Source: Roseateles toxinivorans (lineage in GTDB: Bacteria; Pseudomonadota; Gammaproteobacteria; Burkholderiales; Burkholderiaceae_C). From it: a stretch of 63,253 nt of DNA. The notes beneath the pieces are model-generated. The model saw only the letters and a list, made by a program, of their open reading frames with translations. It was not told the origin of the DNA and did not search any database. The stretch spans positions 1 through 63,253 of the forward strand of contig CAMDHE010000012.1 of the NCBI GenBank assembly GCA_945898095.1, given 5' to 3'. The position numbers and the translations under genes were made by a program. This document shows positions 24,302-32,879 of this stretch, piece by piece. The stretch's first letter is position 1, and each line of letters starts with the position of its first letter.

Positions 24302-24934
24302 TCAGCGGCCGCGGGCCTGCCAATCGGCCAGGTCGATGCGCGGCTGTTCGAACAACTCGTTCAGGCGCGCGTACCAGCCGCCGCCATGCATGCGTCCGAC
24401 GAGGTCAAGTTTTTTGACGTCGACATGGCAGCGCTCGGCGTCGAGCACCGCCTCGTCGTCGATATGGATCGCCACCACATTGGCCAATACGATCGAGCGC
24501 ATTTCGCCGAGCTCGATGATTTGCAGCGTCCTGCATTCAAAGGCGACCGGGCTGCCGGAGATGCGCGGCGGCGCCACCTTGGTTGAAGGTAGCGTCGCAA
24601 GCCCGGCCATTTCGAGTTCATTGACCTCGGCTTCGAACTCGATGCTGGTGATGTTCATCGCTTCGACCAGCGCGAAAGGCACCAGATTGATCACGAATTC
24701 GCCGGATTCGCGGATATTGCGCGCCGAGTCCTTAAAGGCCTGGCCATGGGCGCCAATCCCCAGGGCAACTACCGGCGGATTGCCCGACATCGCGTTGAAG
24801 AAGGAGAAGGGCGCTGCATTCAGCCGCCCCTGGCCGTTCTGCGAGACCACCCAGGCGATCGGGCGCGGCAGCACGGTTGAGGTGATCAACTTGTAGACGT
24901 TCTTGCCGTCGAGTTGGTCGGGATCGAAATACAT
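24302..24934 (-). CDS. flavin reductase-like FMN-binding protein
   Basis: 210 residues with the flavin reductase-like split-barrel fold: KLITSTVLPRPIAWVVSQ, NAAPFSFFNAMSGNPPVV, FVINLVPFALVEAMN and the tail WYARLNELFEQPR. Proteins of this type bind FMN and often act as uncharacterised oxidoreductases; the partner or substrate is unknown. It is convergent with the ABC exporter (26 bp apart) and lies upstream, on the same strand, of nothing obvious; the HTH-citrate-synthase-like gene ends 31 bp before its start side. Confidence 0.85.
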   Translation of the reverse strand: MYFDPDQLDGKNVYKLITSTVLPRPIAWVVSQNGQGRLNAAPFSFFNAMSGNPPVVALGIGAHGQAFKDSARNIRESGEFVINLVPFALVEAMNITSIEFEAEVNELEMAGLATLPSTKVAPPRISGSPVAFECRTLQIIELGEMRSIVLANVVAIHIDDEAVLDAERCHVDVKKLDLVGRMHGGGWYARLNELFEQPRIDLADWQARGR

Positions 24935-24965
24935 GGGCTTGATTCTCTGGCCGGGGCTTCGGGAC

Positions 24966-26255
24966 TCAGCCGCGGTAGCGGATGCGTGGCCTCAGCATCA
25001 GGCCGGCCGTGCGTTGTTCAATCACATGGCCGATCCAGCCGGCAGAGCGTGAGATCGTCAGCAGCGCGGCCGCCGAGCGTTCGGGCATTTCCAGGGCATG
25101 ACAGAGCATCACCAGGCCGATTTCCACGCCAGGGCGCATTCCGGTTCTGGACTGCAGTTGGGTGATATGGTCGGCGAAGCGATTCGAGCAATTGCCGCGC
25201 TGCAGATAGCGTTGCGCGGTGGCGAGCAACAGCTGCGCACGCGGGTCGCCATTGGGATAGAGCGGATGGTCAAGGCCAGCCGAGTTGCCGGCAGATCCGC
25301 GCTGTCTTTCGAGCATCCTGCAGAACTGCTCGCCATCACTTGAGTTCAAGAGCAGATCCTCGACCCTGTCACAGGATCGTCTGGACCGCGAACTGCTCTG
25401 GACGCTGAGGGCCGAATTCAGGCAATGGTAGAGGCTCGCTCCGCTTGACGCGGTCAGGCGTACCGCCACGGTCTGCGGTGTCAGCTGATGATCGGCCAGC
25501 AGCACCAGCGCGAGATCGATTGCTTCGGTCGCGGCCGGATCGATTCCAAGCGTTTGCGCAATCTGCGCAGCGATCGACGAAACCGGATCGGCCTCGATGA
25601 ATTTGTTTGATGGCCGCAGATGGTCCAGGCAGTTGACCAGCAAGCGCAGTACCGCACGAGCGCAGGGAATCGTCGTGCCTGCGCGGATGTCGTCGCTGCC
25701 CGTCGCTGAAGCCGCCAACGAAGCGACCAGCAGCGAGAACTGACGAATCGGGTCGACCTTGGACTGTTTGGTCTCCTGCCGCAGCGCGCTCAGCACCGCA
25801 ACTTGCAGCTTGCCTGGCTGCGCCACTTCCCATAACAGCGGATCTTCGCTGAGCACGCCGGTCCAGATCAGTTCGGCAACGTTTTCGAACTTTTCGCCGT
25901 TGTTTGCCAGATCAATCGCGGCAGTGCCGCGATAGCATGGACCTTCGGGCTTGATTTCGGTGATCGATGTGCGCACCACCGGCTGCGACCAGAAGGGTGC
26001 GCCGGACTTCGCATCGCTGCCCTCGACCTTCGATCGTCCGCGCTTGGCGAGTTGTTCGACATCCTCGCGCAGGTACAGAAAACCGCGATGCTGATCGCTG
26101 CGGATGCGCCGCACCAGTCCTCGGCTGACATAGACATAGAGGGTCTGCAACTTGATCCGCAGCAGGCTTGCGACTTCCTGCGCCTTCAGGTAGTGATCGC
26201 CTGTTGTAGCCGGCATGTCGGTTACATTGCGGCCTTTGGTCATTTTTGTCGCCAT
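24966..26255 (-). CDS. HTH-citrate-synthase-like fusion lacking the GPxHG motif
   Basis: 429 residues. Residues 20-75 form a MerR/excisionase-like helix-turn-helix (YLKAQEVASLLRIKLQTLYV, RRIRSDQHRGFLYLREDVE). The rest is a citrate-synthase-like domain (YRGTAAIDLANN, IGDP-type helices, HPLYPNGDPRA, SAGWIGHVIEQR). HPLYPNGDP keeps one active-site His. The usual ADHELN reads ADHQLT, and the catalytic GPxHG loop is replaced by SSSRSRRS directly before CDRVEDLLL. The enzyme is therefore probably not a working citrate synthase; a CoA-ester sensor fused to a DNA-binding domain is one reading. It is divergent from the amidohydrolase operon. Confidence 0.82.
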   Translation of the reverse strand: MATKMTKGRNVTDMPATTGDHYLKAQEVASLLRIKLQTLYVYVSRGLVRRIRSDQHRGFLYLREDVEQLAKRGRSKVEGSDAKSGAPFWSQPVVRTSITEIKPEGPCYRGTAAIDLANNGEKFENVAELIWTGVLSEDPLLWEVAQPGKLQVAVLSALRQETKQSKVDPIRQFSLLVASLAASATGSDDIRAGTTIPCARAVLRLLVNCLDHLRPSNKFIEADPVSSIAAQIAQTLGIDPAATEAIDLALVLLADHQLTPQTVAVRLTASSGASLYHCLNSALSVQSSSRSRRSCDRVEDLLLNSSDGEQFCRMLERQRGSAGNSAGLDHPLYPNGDPRAQLLLATAQRYLQRGNCSNRFADHITQLQSRTGMRPGVEIGLVMLCHALEMPERSAAALLTISRSAGWIGHVIEQRTAGLMLRPRIRYRG

Positions 26256-26279
26256 AGTCGCCTTTATCGCTATTTGACG

Positions 26280-26302
26280 TTGATTATAAAATCAATGTTG
26301 AT
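26280..26302. promoter_or_regulatory. dyad and extra half-site between HTH-citrate-synthase gene and amidohydrolase
   Basis: TTGATT-ATAA-AATCAA (26280-26295) is a perfect 6-4-6 dyad. A third TTGAT follows at 26298-26302, all in an AT-rich 100-bp divergent gap. Its position suits an operator for the adjacent HTH protein; the spacing between TTGAT half-sites is 6 bp, not the 4 bp of FNR boxes. Confidence 0.5.
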
Positions 26303-26355
26303 ATGAGTGTGAGGGAAATTCGGAATCAATCACTGTTGGAACGAAAGGTCGGCCC

Positions 26356-27531
26356 ATGCAGATCATCGACGCCGATGCCCATGTCATCGAGTCTTCGCAG
26401 ACCTGGGCCTACCTCGATCCGGTCTATCACGCCAGGCGACCCCTGCCGATCTCGGTACCGGTTGATACCGATTTCAAGGACTGGAACAGCTTCTGGCTGA
26501 TCGACCGCAAGGTCCGCCATTTCGGCGCCACGCCGATCGAAGGCAATCTGATGGCCTCACGCAAGGCTTATTCGGTAGGCTGTCAGCAATTGACCAGCGT
26601 GGCCGAACGCATCGCGGCGATGGACCGGATGAAGGTGGCGCGTCAACTGGTCCATCCTTCTTTTGCCTTGTCCATCCTCAGCGAGGATGCCGATCTGGAA
26701 GCCGCGCTGTTCCAGAGCTACAACAGCTTCATGGCGAATGCCTGCGCACAGGCGCCCGGGCGGCTTTATTTCAACGCGATCGTGCCGTTCAGGCAGCCTG
26801 ATGTCGCGGTGGCCGAATTGCGCCGGCTGAGCCAACTCGGTGGCATGGCCAGCGTGCTGGTGCGCGGCCTGGAATGGGACAAACCGATGGATCACCCGGC
26901 CCATTACCCGATCTTCGCCGAAGCCGAACGCCTGGGGCTGCCGATGGTCGTGCATCTTGGTCTGGGTTCACCGACGATGTTTCATATGTTCGACGGTCTG
27001 GTGCATCCTGCTGCCGAGAAAAAGACCTTCTACCCGCCTTACTCGCGCCGACTGTTGAGCACCTTGACGGTGCAATACGGCTTTTTCAATCTGATGGAAG
27101 GTTCGTTGCTTGACGACTTTCCCAAGCTGCGTTGGGCTTTTCTCGAGGGTGGCGGCTGTACCTGGATGGCGGCAGCGTTGCGCACGGTCGAGCGCGGCGG
27201 CCGCAAGGTAGCCCACGCTTTTGCCGACCAGCGCATCCATGTCGGCTGCGAACCTGACGACGACATCAGCTATGCCGTCAGCGTGATCGGTGAGGACGCC
27301 TTGCTGGTGTCGAGCGACATGCCGCATTTCGATGAAGCCGCGCATGAGTCGATCGCCGAGGAATATGAGCAGCGCGGCGATCTGTCCGAGCCGCTGCTGA
27401 AGAAGATGTTCAGCGGCAATGCCGAGCGCTTGTTCGGTTTCAATGCAGCAACCGGAGGTGGGAGCATGGGCAGCATAGAGATCCTTGAACGCGGCGGCGC
27501 GCGCTTTGCGTCGCCAATGCGGGCTCGCTGA
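26356..27531 (+). CDS. amidohydrolase-family (ACMSD-like) enzyme
   Basis: 391 residues of the amidohydrolase-2 group, which includes ACMSD and aromatic acid decarboxylases. The metal-binding start is MQIIDADAHVIES (D-x-H). PMVVHLGLGSP supplies a later His, and LLVSSDMPHFDE provides the C-terminal Asp; FSGNAERLFGF is the usual end of the fold. Likely substrates are aromatic or ring-cleavage acids, for decarboxylation or hydrolysis, but none can be named. It leads a run with a NitT/TauT-type importer, suggesting an uptake-plus-degradation unit. Confidence 0.86.
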   Translation: MQIIDADAHVIESSQTWAYLDPVYHARRPLPISVPVDTDFKDWNSFWLIDRKVRHFGATPIEGNLMASRKAYSVGCQQLTSVAERIAAMDRMKVARQLVHPSFALSILSEDADLEAALFQSYNSFMANACAQAPGRLYFNAIVPFRQPDVAVAELRRLSQLGGMASVLVRGLEWDKPMDHPAHYPIFAEAERLGLPMVVHLGLGSPTMFHMFDGLVHPAAEKKTFYPPYSRRLLSTLTVQYGFFNLMEGSLLDDFPKLRWAFLEGGGCTWMAAALRTVERGGRKVAHAFADQRIHVGCEPDDDISYAVSVIGEDALLVSSDMPHFDEAAHESIAEEYEQRGDLSEPLLKKMFSGNAERLFGFNAATGGGSMGSIEILERGGARFASPMRAR

Positions 27532-27621
27532 TGCTTGCCGACAAGCATCCGGCCGACCGAGCCGCAGCTGACCTATGGGCCAAGGCATGGCCCTGCTGCC
27601 GAGCTGACTGAAGTAGCGAAT

Positions 27622-28695
27622 ATGCGAACCGTCATCAAGCAGTTATCGGCGCTGAAAAAATGGTTTTGCCTGCCACTGCTGATGGCCTGTCTGTGCAGTT
27701 TGTCGATCGCCCAGTTGCCCAAGCAGCCATTGACCGAGGTCAGGGTCGGTATATTGAATAGTCTGGCGGAAGCGCCTACTTTTCTGGCTGACGAACGCGG
27801 CTATTTCCGCGAAGAAGGCATCAAGATCGGCTTTGTGCGCTTCGACAACACGGCGGACATGAGTACGCCGATGATCACCGGCGACCTCGATGTGGCTTCT
27901 GGCGCACCGACGCTGGGTTTGCTGAACGGCTCATTGCGTGGCCTGCAGTTCAAGTTGGTCGCCGATAAAGGGCGCAATTCAAAGGGCCATGGCTTCAATG
28001 CGATCGTCGTGCGCAAGGAATTGATCGATTCGGGCAGGGTCAAGACGATTGCCGATCTCAAGGGGCTCAAGGTCGCTTCACCCTCGCGCAATTCGCCGAT
28101 GGAATTCCAGCTCGACATTGCCTTGCGTGCCAGCGGATCGAAACTGGAGGATGTCAGCATCGAGCAGATGGGATTTCCTTCGATGTTGCAGGCGCTGTCG
28201 AACAAGGCGGTCGATGCGGCCTTGCTGATCGAGCCTTTCGTTGCCAATGCGATCAAGCGGCAGATCGCCACCCGGTTGATCGGTTTCGACGAGACCTCTC
28301 CGAACTTCCAGATCGCGGGCATCATTTATGCCCCTGATTTCGGCAAGCGCAGGCCCGAAATCGCGAACAAGTGGATGGTTGCTTATCTGCGCGGTGTACG
28401 CGACTACCTCGACGCGATCGAGGGCCGAAGTTCCAGGCAGGAGATGTACGCAGCGCTGGGCAAGCAGATTCCCACCTTCAAGGATCCGGTCGCAATGGCC
28501 AATGTGGTGTTCCCGGGTTTTGATCCCGATGGCTATCTGTACCTGCCGACGATCTCGGACAGCATCGATTGGCATGAGAGCCGCGGCTTTCTGAAGCAAA
28601 AACCCAAGCTCGCCGACCTGATTGACTACCAGTACATCGAGTATGCCCATAAGCGGCTTGGCCGCAAGGGCCCGGCCCAGCCAGCGCCAAAGTGA
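27622..28695 (+). CDS. NitT/TauT-type ABC transporter substrate-binding protein
   Basis: 357 residues. The signal peptide is hydrophobic (LPLLMACLCSLSIAQ) and followed by an SsuA/THI5-like domain: VRVGILNSLAEAPTFLADER, GYFREEGI, GDLDVASGAPTLGLLNG, ALSNKAVDAALLIEPFV. Such proteins deliver sulfonates, nitrate, thiamine precursors or aromatic acids. The frame is open 29 codons further up, but the ATG at 27622 begins a normal signal peptide. It follows the amidohydrolase gene by 90 bp. Confidence 0.88.
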   Translation: MRTVIKQLSALKKWFCLPLLMACLCSLSIAQLPKQPLTEVRVGILNSLAEAPTFLADERGYFREEGIKIGFVRFDNTADMSTPMITGDLDVASGAPTLGLLNGSLRGLQFKLVADKGRNSKGHGFNAIVVRKELIDSGRVKTIADLKGLKVASPSRNSPMEFQLDIALRASGSKLEDVSIEQMGFPSMLQALSNKAVDAALLIEPFVANAIKRQIATRLIGFDETSPNFQIAGIIYAPDFGKRRPEIANKWMVAYLRGVRDYLDAIEGRSSRQEMYAALGKQIPTFKDPVAMANVVFPGFDPDGYLYLPTISDSIDWHESRGFLKQKPKLADLIDYQYIEYAHKRLGRKGPAQPAPK

Positions 28696-28721
28696 GCGTT
28701 GCCAGCTTGGCCGTCCGACAG

Positions 28722-28872
28722 GACTGTTGGTGCTGATGCCCAGGAATTCAGTTGCGAACTGCTGATCTTTCCCGAGTTCTGCGGGGTGGAGATTGTAGGA
28801 AAGCGCCAATTCCTCGAGCGCGATGGAGACTTTGCGGCCTTTGGGAGTAGACCCGGTGCAAAGATCAATCAC
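28722..28872 (-). pseudogene. 5' fragment of a glutathione S-transferase gene
   Basis: From a GTG, the frame encodes MIDLCTGSTPKGRKVSIALE, then ELALSYNLHPAELGKDQQF and FLGIS. This is the thioredoxin-like N-terminus of a YghU/YfcG-type GST (MIDL...TPNGRKVSI.LEELGLPY..H...LGK). Homology stops where the NKIPA..VD loop should come (TNSPVGRP), and the frame then runs antisense to the binding-protein gene. The 28696-29124 gap is mostly made of such debris. Confidence 0.68.
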
Positions 28873-29045
28873 CTTGTGGACTGGGCAGAGAAGTTACAGG
28901 CAAGACAGCAGCGGGCGCCTGGCCTGTCATCGGGCCGGGCATGCACGCCTGTCATTGTCAGTATGAATGCGTGCGACTAGGCAGTGATCGGGATCGAACT
29001 TATTCTTGGGTTTCTTTTGCGCTCCGCTGTAGAAAGAAGAAATCT

Positions 29046-29093
29046 ATGACCCTCAACCGCCGTCAGTTGATCGTGTCGAGCCAGCCTCGATGA
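29046..29093 (+). pseudogene. 15-residue stub with a twin-arginine-like start
   Basis: ATG with a purine-rich upstream region (GAAAGAAGAAATCT) encodes MTLNRRQLIVSSQPR and then stops. NRRQLIVSS looks like the beginning of a Tat signal peptide of a binding protein or oxidoreductase, cut off by a deletion. It could be chance. Confidence 0.3.
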
Positions 29094-29124
29094 TGGTTCA
29101 GCTGTCGGGTCTGGTCGGTCCGCT

Positions 29125-29982
29125 ATGCCTGATCGAGATCAACGCCATTGGCGTCCTATGAGCTCGTTGCCCTTGGGGTTTGAAACCGATGCGCCGGCAG
29201 ATGCAATCCGGGCGCCGATCATCGTGCTGGAAAAGGTCGGTAAGCGCTTCCTGACCGAGGCTGGCGAATATGAAGCCCTCGCCGATTTCGACCTGAAGAT
29301 ACGCGAGGGCGAGTTCGTCTGCCTGCTCGGCCCTTCAGGCTGCGGCAAGACCAGTTTGCTGCGCATACTCGCCGGCCTGGACTCGCACAATTCGGGCGTA
29401 TTGCGCATCCAGGAGCCCAAGGGAGATCGACCCTTCATGTCGGTCGTGTTTCAGGAAAATTCGATCTTCCCCTGGCTTAACGTGCGCGACAACGTCGCTT
29501 ATGGCCTTCGCTCGCGTCAGGCAACCGCGGCCTTGGTCGACTTGCGTGTCGATCAGTTGCTGGAGACGGTCGGCCTGACGAGCTTCCAGCGCCTCTACCC
29601 GCACCAGTTATCGGGTGGCATGAAGCAGCGGGTGTCGATCGCACGGGCCTTTGCCAATGATCCGCAACTGCTTTTGATGGACGAGCCGTTCTCGGCACTC
29701 GACGAACAAAACCGCAGCCTGCTGCAGGAAGAGTTGCTGCGCATCTGGAGCCTGAGCGGCAAGACTGTCCTCTTCATCACCCATTCGATCGACGAAGCCT
29801 TGTTCCTCGGCGACCGGGTGGTGGTGATGGGCGGTCGGCCCGGTCATGTGATGGCCGACATCACCGTGCCATTCCCGCGGCCCCGCCAGCAATACGCCCT
29901 CAAAGCCAGCCCTGCCTATGGGGCAATGGTGGCTGAAGTGGCCGAATTGATCCGCCTGGCGATGCAGGTCAGCCCTGCATGA
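29125..29982 (+). CDS. NitT/TauT-type ABC transporter ATP-binding protein
   Basis: 285 residues. Walker A GPSGCGKTS, Q-loop VVFQENSIFPWLNV, signature LSGGMKQRVSIARA, Walker B LLLMDEPFSALD and the switch His in FITHSIDEALFLGD are intact. These are typical of SsuB/TauB-like ATPases. An internal ATG at 29158 (MSSLPLGFE) is an equally possible start; neither has a clear Shine-Dalgarno. It partners the permease 40 bp downstream and the binding protein upstream. Confidence 0.9.
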   Translation: MPDRDQRHWRPMSSLPLGFETDAPADAIRAPIIVLEKVGKRFLTEAGEYEALADFDLKIREGEFVCLLGPSGCGKTSLLRILAGLDSHNSGVLRIQEPKGDRPFMSVVFQENSIFPWLNVRDNVAYGLRSRQATAALVDLRVDQLLETVGLTSFQRLYPHQLSGGMKQRVSIARAFANDPQLLLMDEPFSALDEQNRSLLQEELLRIWSLSGKTVLFITHSIDEALFLGDRVVVMGGRPGHVMADITVPFPRPRQQYALKASPAYGAMVAEVAELIRLAMQVSPA

Positions 29983-30022
29983 ACAGCTGTTTCAAATTCA
30001 TGCCTTCCGGCAGGAGAAGGTC

Positions 30023-30847
30023 ATGCAAAAAGAAACTCTGACCGAGATTCCGGCGCTCGCCGACATCGGACAGGCTGAGCTGCGGCGCAGGCGGCTGCAG
30101 CGAGTGCTGACAGTCGCCAGCCCCTTTCTGGTCCTGCTGGCCTGGGAGTTGGTGGTGCGCACCGGCATGCTCGACAGCAGGATCTTCCCGGCGCCGTCGA
30201 TGATTGGCGAAACCTTCCAGCGGCTGCTGCTTTCGGGCGAGTTGATGGCGCATCTGAGCGTCTCGCTGCTGCGTATTGGTGCAGGGTTCCTGATTGGCGC
30301 CATTCCCGGGGTGCTGCTGGGCACCGCGATGGGTTTGTCGCCGCTATTGCGCGCCATCGTCGCGCCTATCGTCGCCTCGCTCTACCCGATCCCGAAGATC
30401 GCCATCTTTCCGATGGTGATGGCCTTGTGCGGGATCGGTGAACTGAGCAAATACATGTTGGTCGGGATTGCGGTTTTCTTCTTCATGGTCATCAACACCT
30501 ATACCGGCGTGGCCAGCCTGGACCGGATTTTCTGGGACGTGGGGCGCAGTTTTCGCGTCTCCAGGATGCGGCGTCTGCTGACCATTGCTTTGCCAGGCGC
30601 GTTGCCGATGATCGCCGCCGGCGTCAGGCTCAGCCTGGGCGTTTCGCTGCTGGTGCTGGTCAGCGCCGAGTTCGTCGGCGCCAAGAGCGGCATTGGCTAC
30701 CTGGTCTGGAATTCCTGGCAGATCTTCGACGTCGAGGCGATGTATGTCGGCATCGTCGTGATTGGCGCGCTCGGCTGGATCTTCTTCGCCGCCATCGACG
30801 AGTTGGAACGGCGCTTTCTGCCCTGGGCCGCAGCCAACCGGCATTGA
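30023..30847 (+). CDS. NitT/TauT-type ABC transporter permease
   Basis: 274 residues with six predicted helices in a MetI-like domain. FPAPSMIGETF after the first helix, LYPIPKIAIFPMVMALCGIG and the coupling loop VGRSFRVSRMRRLLTIALPGALPMIAAGVRLSLG are typical of SsuC/TauC permeases. GGAGAAGG precedes the ATG. It completes the importer encoded with the amidohydrolase. Confidence 0.92.
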   Translation: MQKETLTEIPALADIGQAELRRRRLQRVLTVASPFLVLLAWELVVRTGMLDSRIFPAPSMIGETFQRLLLSGELMAHLSVSLLRIGAGFLIGAIPGVLLGTAMGLSPLLRAIVAPIVASLYPIPKIAIFPMVMALCGIGELSKYMLVGIAVFFFMVINTYTGVASLDRIFWDVGRSFRVSRMRRLLTIALPGALPMIAAGVRLSLGVSLLVLVSAEFVGAKSGIGYLVWNSWQIFDVEAMYVGIVVIGALGWIFFAAIDELERRFLPWAAANRH

Positions 30848-30895
30848 GGCGGCACTGGGCGGCCTGCAAGCCAAGCCATTGCTACACTCGATCGG

Positions 30896-31816
30896 ATGGA
30901 AACCAAATGGTTTGAAGACTTTGTCAGCCTGGCTCAAACGCGCAGTTTTTCACGTTCGGCCCAGCTCAGGCATGTGACTCAACCGGCGTTTTCGCGCCGC
31001 ATCCAGGCGCTTGAGGCCTGGGCCGGCGTCGACCTCTTCGATCGCAGCTCTTACCCGACCAGCCTGACCAATGCCGGCAAAACCCTGCTTGCCCAGGCGA
31101 ATGAAATCATCGGCAACCTGCAGGCGACGCGCAATATGCTGCGCAGCCACCAGTCGGCTGGCGAGGATGTGATCGAGTTCGCTGTGCCGCATTCGCTGGC
31201 GTTCAGCTTTTTTCCGCATTGGCTGATGGATCTGCGCCAGCGCTTTGGTGAGTTGAAATGCCGGCTGATCGCCTTGAACGTGCATGACGCGATGCAGCAG
31301 TTGAGCGATGGCAATTGCGACCTTTTGATCGTTTACCACCATGCCAGCCAGCCGCTGCAACTCGATCCCGAACGCTACCAGATGGCGTCGCTCGGCTTCG
31401 AGACCTTGGCCGCCTATGCCAAGGCCGAGGCTGATGGCCAGCCAAGGTTCTGTCTGCCCGGCCAAGCCGGCCGCAAGTTGCCCTTCCTCAGCTACGGTTC
31501 AGGCGCCTATCTGGGGCGCTTGGTCGAGCTGATCGTGAAAGCCTCCGCCAAACCTTTGAGCCTTGACTCGATCTATCAGACCGATATGGCCGAGGGCCTC
31601 AAAGCGATGGCGCTGGAAGGTCATGGCCTGGCCTTTCTGCCATCGAGCTCGGTCAAGGGTGAACTCAAGGCGCGCCGGCTGGCGCGCGCAGCACCGGTCG
31701 GGCAGTTCGAGATCGACATGGAGTTGCGCATTTACCGCGAACGCCCCGAGTTGTCGAGGCGCAACAAACCGGTCGCCGCCGGGTTATGGGAGTTTCTCAC
31801 CGCTCCATGCGTTTAA
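30896..31816 (+). CDS. LysR-family regulator, HypT/YjiE-like
   Basis: 306 residues. The N-terminal winged helix METKWFEDFVSLAQTRSFSR, AQLRHVTQPAFSRRIQALE and a LysR substrate domain (YGSGAYLGRLVELI, GHGLAFLPSSSV) resemble E. coli HypT/YjiE, including the METKW start and QPAFSRRI. It lies just upstream of gltI and may control that transporter, or the upstream one; the target is inferred. The 153 bp behind it hold no ORF and probably contain the gltI promoter. Confidence 0.88.
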   Translation: METKWFEDFVSLAQTRSFSRSAQLRHVTQPAFSRRIQALEAWAGVDLFDRSSYPTSLTNAGKTLLAQANEIIGNLQATRNMLRSHQSAGEDVIEFAVPHSLAFSFFPHWLMDLRQRFGELKCRLIALNVHDAMQQLSDGNCDLLIVYHHASQPLQLDPERYQMASLGFETLAAYAKAEADGQPRFCLPGQAGRKLPFLSYGSGAYLGRLVELIVKASAKPLSLDSIYQTDMAEGLKAMALEGHGLAFLPSSSVKGELKARRLARAAPVGQFEIDMELRIYRERPELSRRNKPVAAGLWEFLTAPCV

Positions 31817-31969
31817 CGCATATCGTGATCAACTCATCGAAAACCCTTAGGATTGATGTTGCTGACTCGTGGTCTGCTCTGCATCTGTGCGGCAAAATGT
31901 CGACCCGGGTCGGCATGTTTATTGCGTGACTGCCTTTATCAAAACTTCCATCCTGAATCTGGAGCAATT

Positions 31970-32863
31970 ATGAAGAAATCACTGCTGGCCCTGTCCTTGG
32001 CTGTGGCCTTGGGTGCTGTGCATGCCGAAGAGACCTTGAAGAAGATCAAGGACAGTGGCAGCGTCACCATGGGCGTACGCGAATCATCGGGCGCCTTGTC
32101 CTTCACGCTGGGCGACGGCAAGTACACCGGCTTCCATATTGAAGTCTGCAACAAGGTCCTGGCCGATGTGCAAAAACAGCTCGGGCTGGCCAAGCTCGAC
32201 GTGAAGTACCAGCCGGTGACTTCGCAAAACCGCATTCCGCTGCTGCAGAACGGGACCATCGACATTGAATGTGGGTCGACCACCAACAATGCGACAAGGC
32301 AGAAGGATGTGAGCTTTGCGGTCACGACTTTTGTCGAGGAAGTCCGCATCGCGGTGAAGGCCAATTCGGGCATCGCGGCGATCGCCCAGCTGAATGGCAA
32401 GACCGTCGCCACGACCACCGGCACGACATCGGTGCAGTTGCTGCGTAAACATGAGCGCGCGACCGGCGTTGACTTCAAGGAGTTGTTTGGCAAGGACCAT
32501 GCTGACAGCTTCCTGCTGCTGGAATCGGGCCGGGCCGAAGCCTTCGTGATGGACGGCCAGATCCTGGCGGGCAATATCGCCAAGGCCAAGAATCCTGCCG
32601 ATTTCAAGATCGTCGGCGAAGTGTTGTCGGTCGAGCCGATCGCCATCATGATCCGCAAGGATGACCCGGCGTTCAAGAAGGCAGTCGACAGCACCATCAT
32701 CGGCATGATGAAGTCCGGCGAGCTTGCCAAGCTTTACGACAAATGGTTCATGCAGCCGATTCCGCCGGCCAATACCAAGGTCGGTCTGGTCGCCAGCGAA
32801 GCGACCAAATTTGCCTGGGCGAATCCGAACGACAATCCGGTCGAGTCCTACCTGAAGAAGTGA
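31970..32863 (+). CDS. gltI: glutamate/aspartate ABC transporter binding protein
   Basis: 297 residues with a signal peptide (MKKSLLALSLAVALGAVHAE) and a family-3 solute-binding domain: SGSVTMGVRESSGALSF, IPLLQNGTIDIECGSTTNN, VEPIAIMIRKDDP. ECGSTTNN and VRESSGALSF are typical of GltI-type proteins for acidic amino acids. GGAG precedes the ATG by 5 bp. It is the first gene of gltIJKL and is followed by a hairpin that probably lowers expression of the permease genes. Confidence 0.92.
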   Translation: MKKSLLALSLAVALGAVHAEETLKKIKDSGSVTMGVRESSGALSFTLGDGKYTGFHIEVCNKVLADVQKQLGLAKLDVKYQPVTSQNRIPLLQNGTIDIECGSTTNNATRQKDVSFAVTTFVEEVRIAVKANSGIAAIAQLNGKTVATTTGTTSVQLLRKHERATGVDFKELFGKDHADSFLLLESGRAEAFVMDGQILAGNIAKAKNPADFKIVGEVLSVEPIAIMIRKDDPAFKKAVDSTIIGMMKSGELAKLYDKWFMQPIPPANTKVGLVASEATKFAWANPNDNPVESYLKK

Positions 32864-32879
32864 CGTTGATCGCTTGATA

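Noticed and set aside
26280-26295. FNR/ANR box
   Set aside because: TTGAT and ATCAA are separated by 6 bp instead of the 4 bp required for FNR-type sites.
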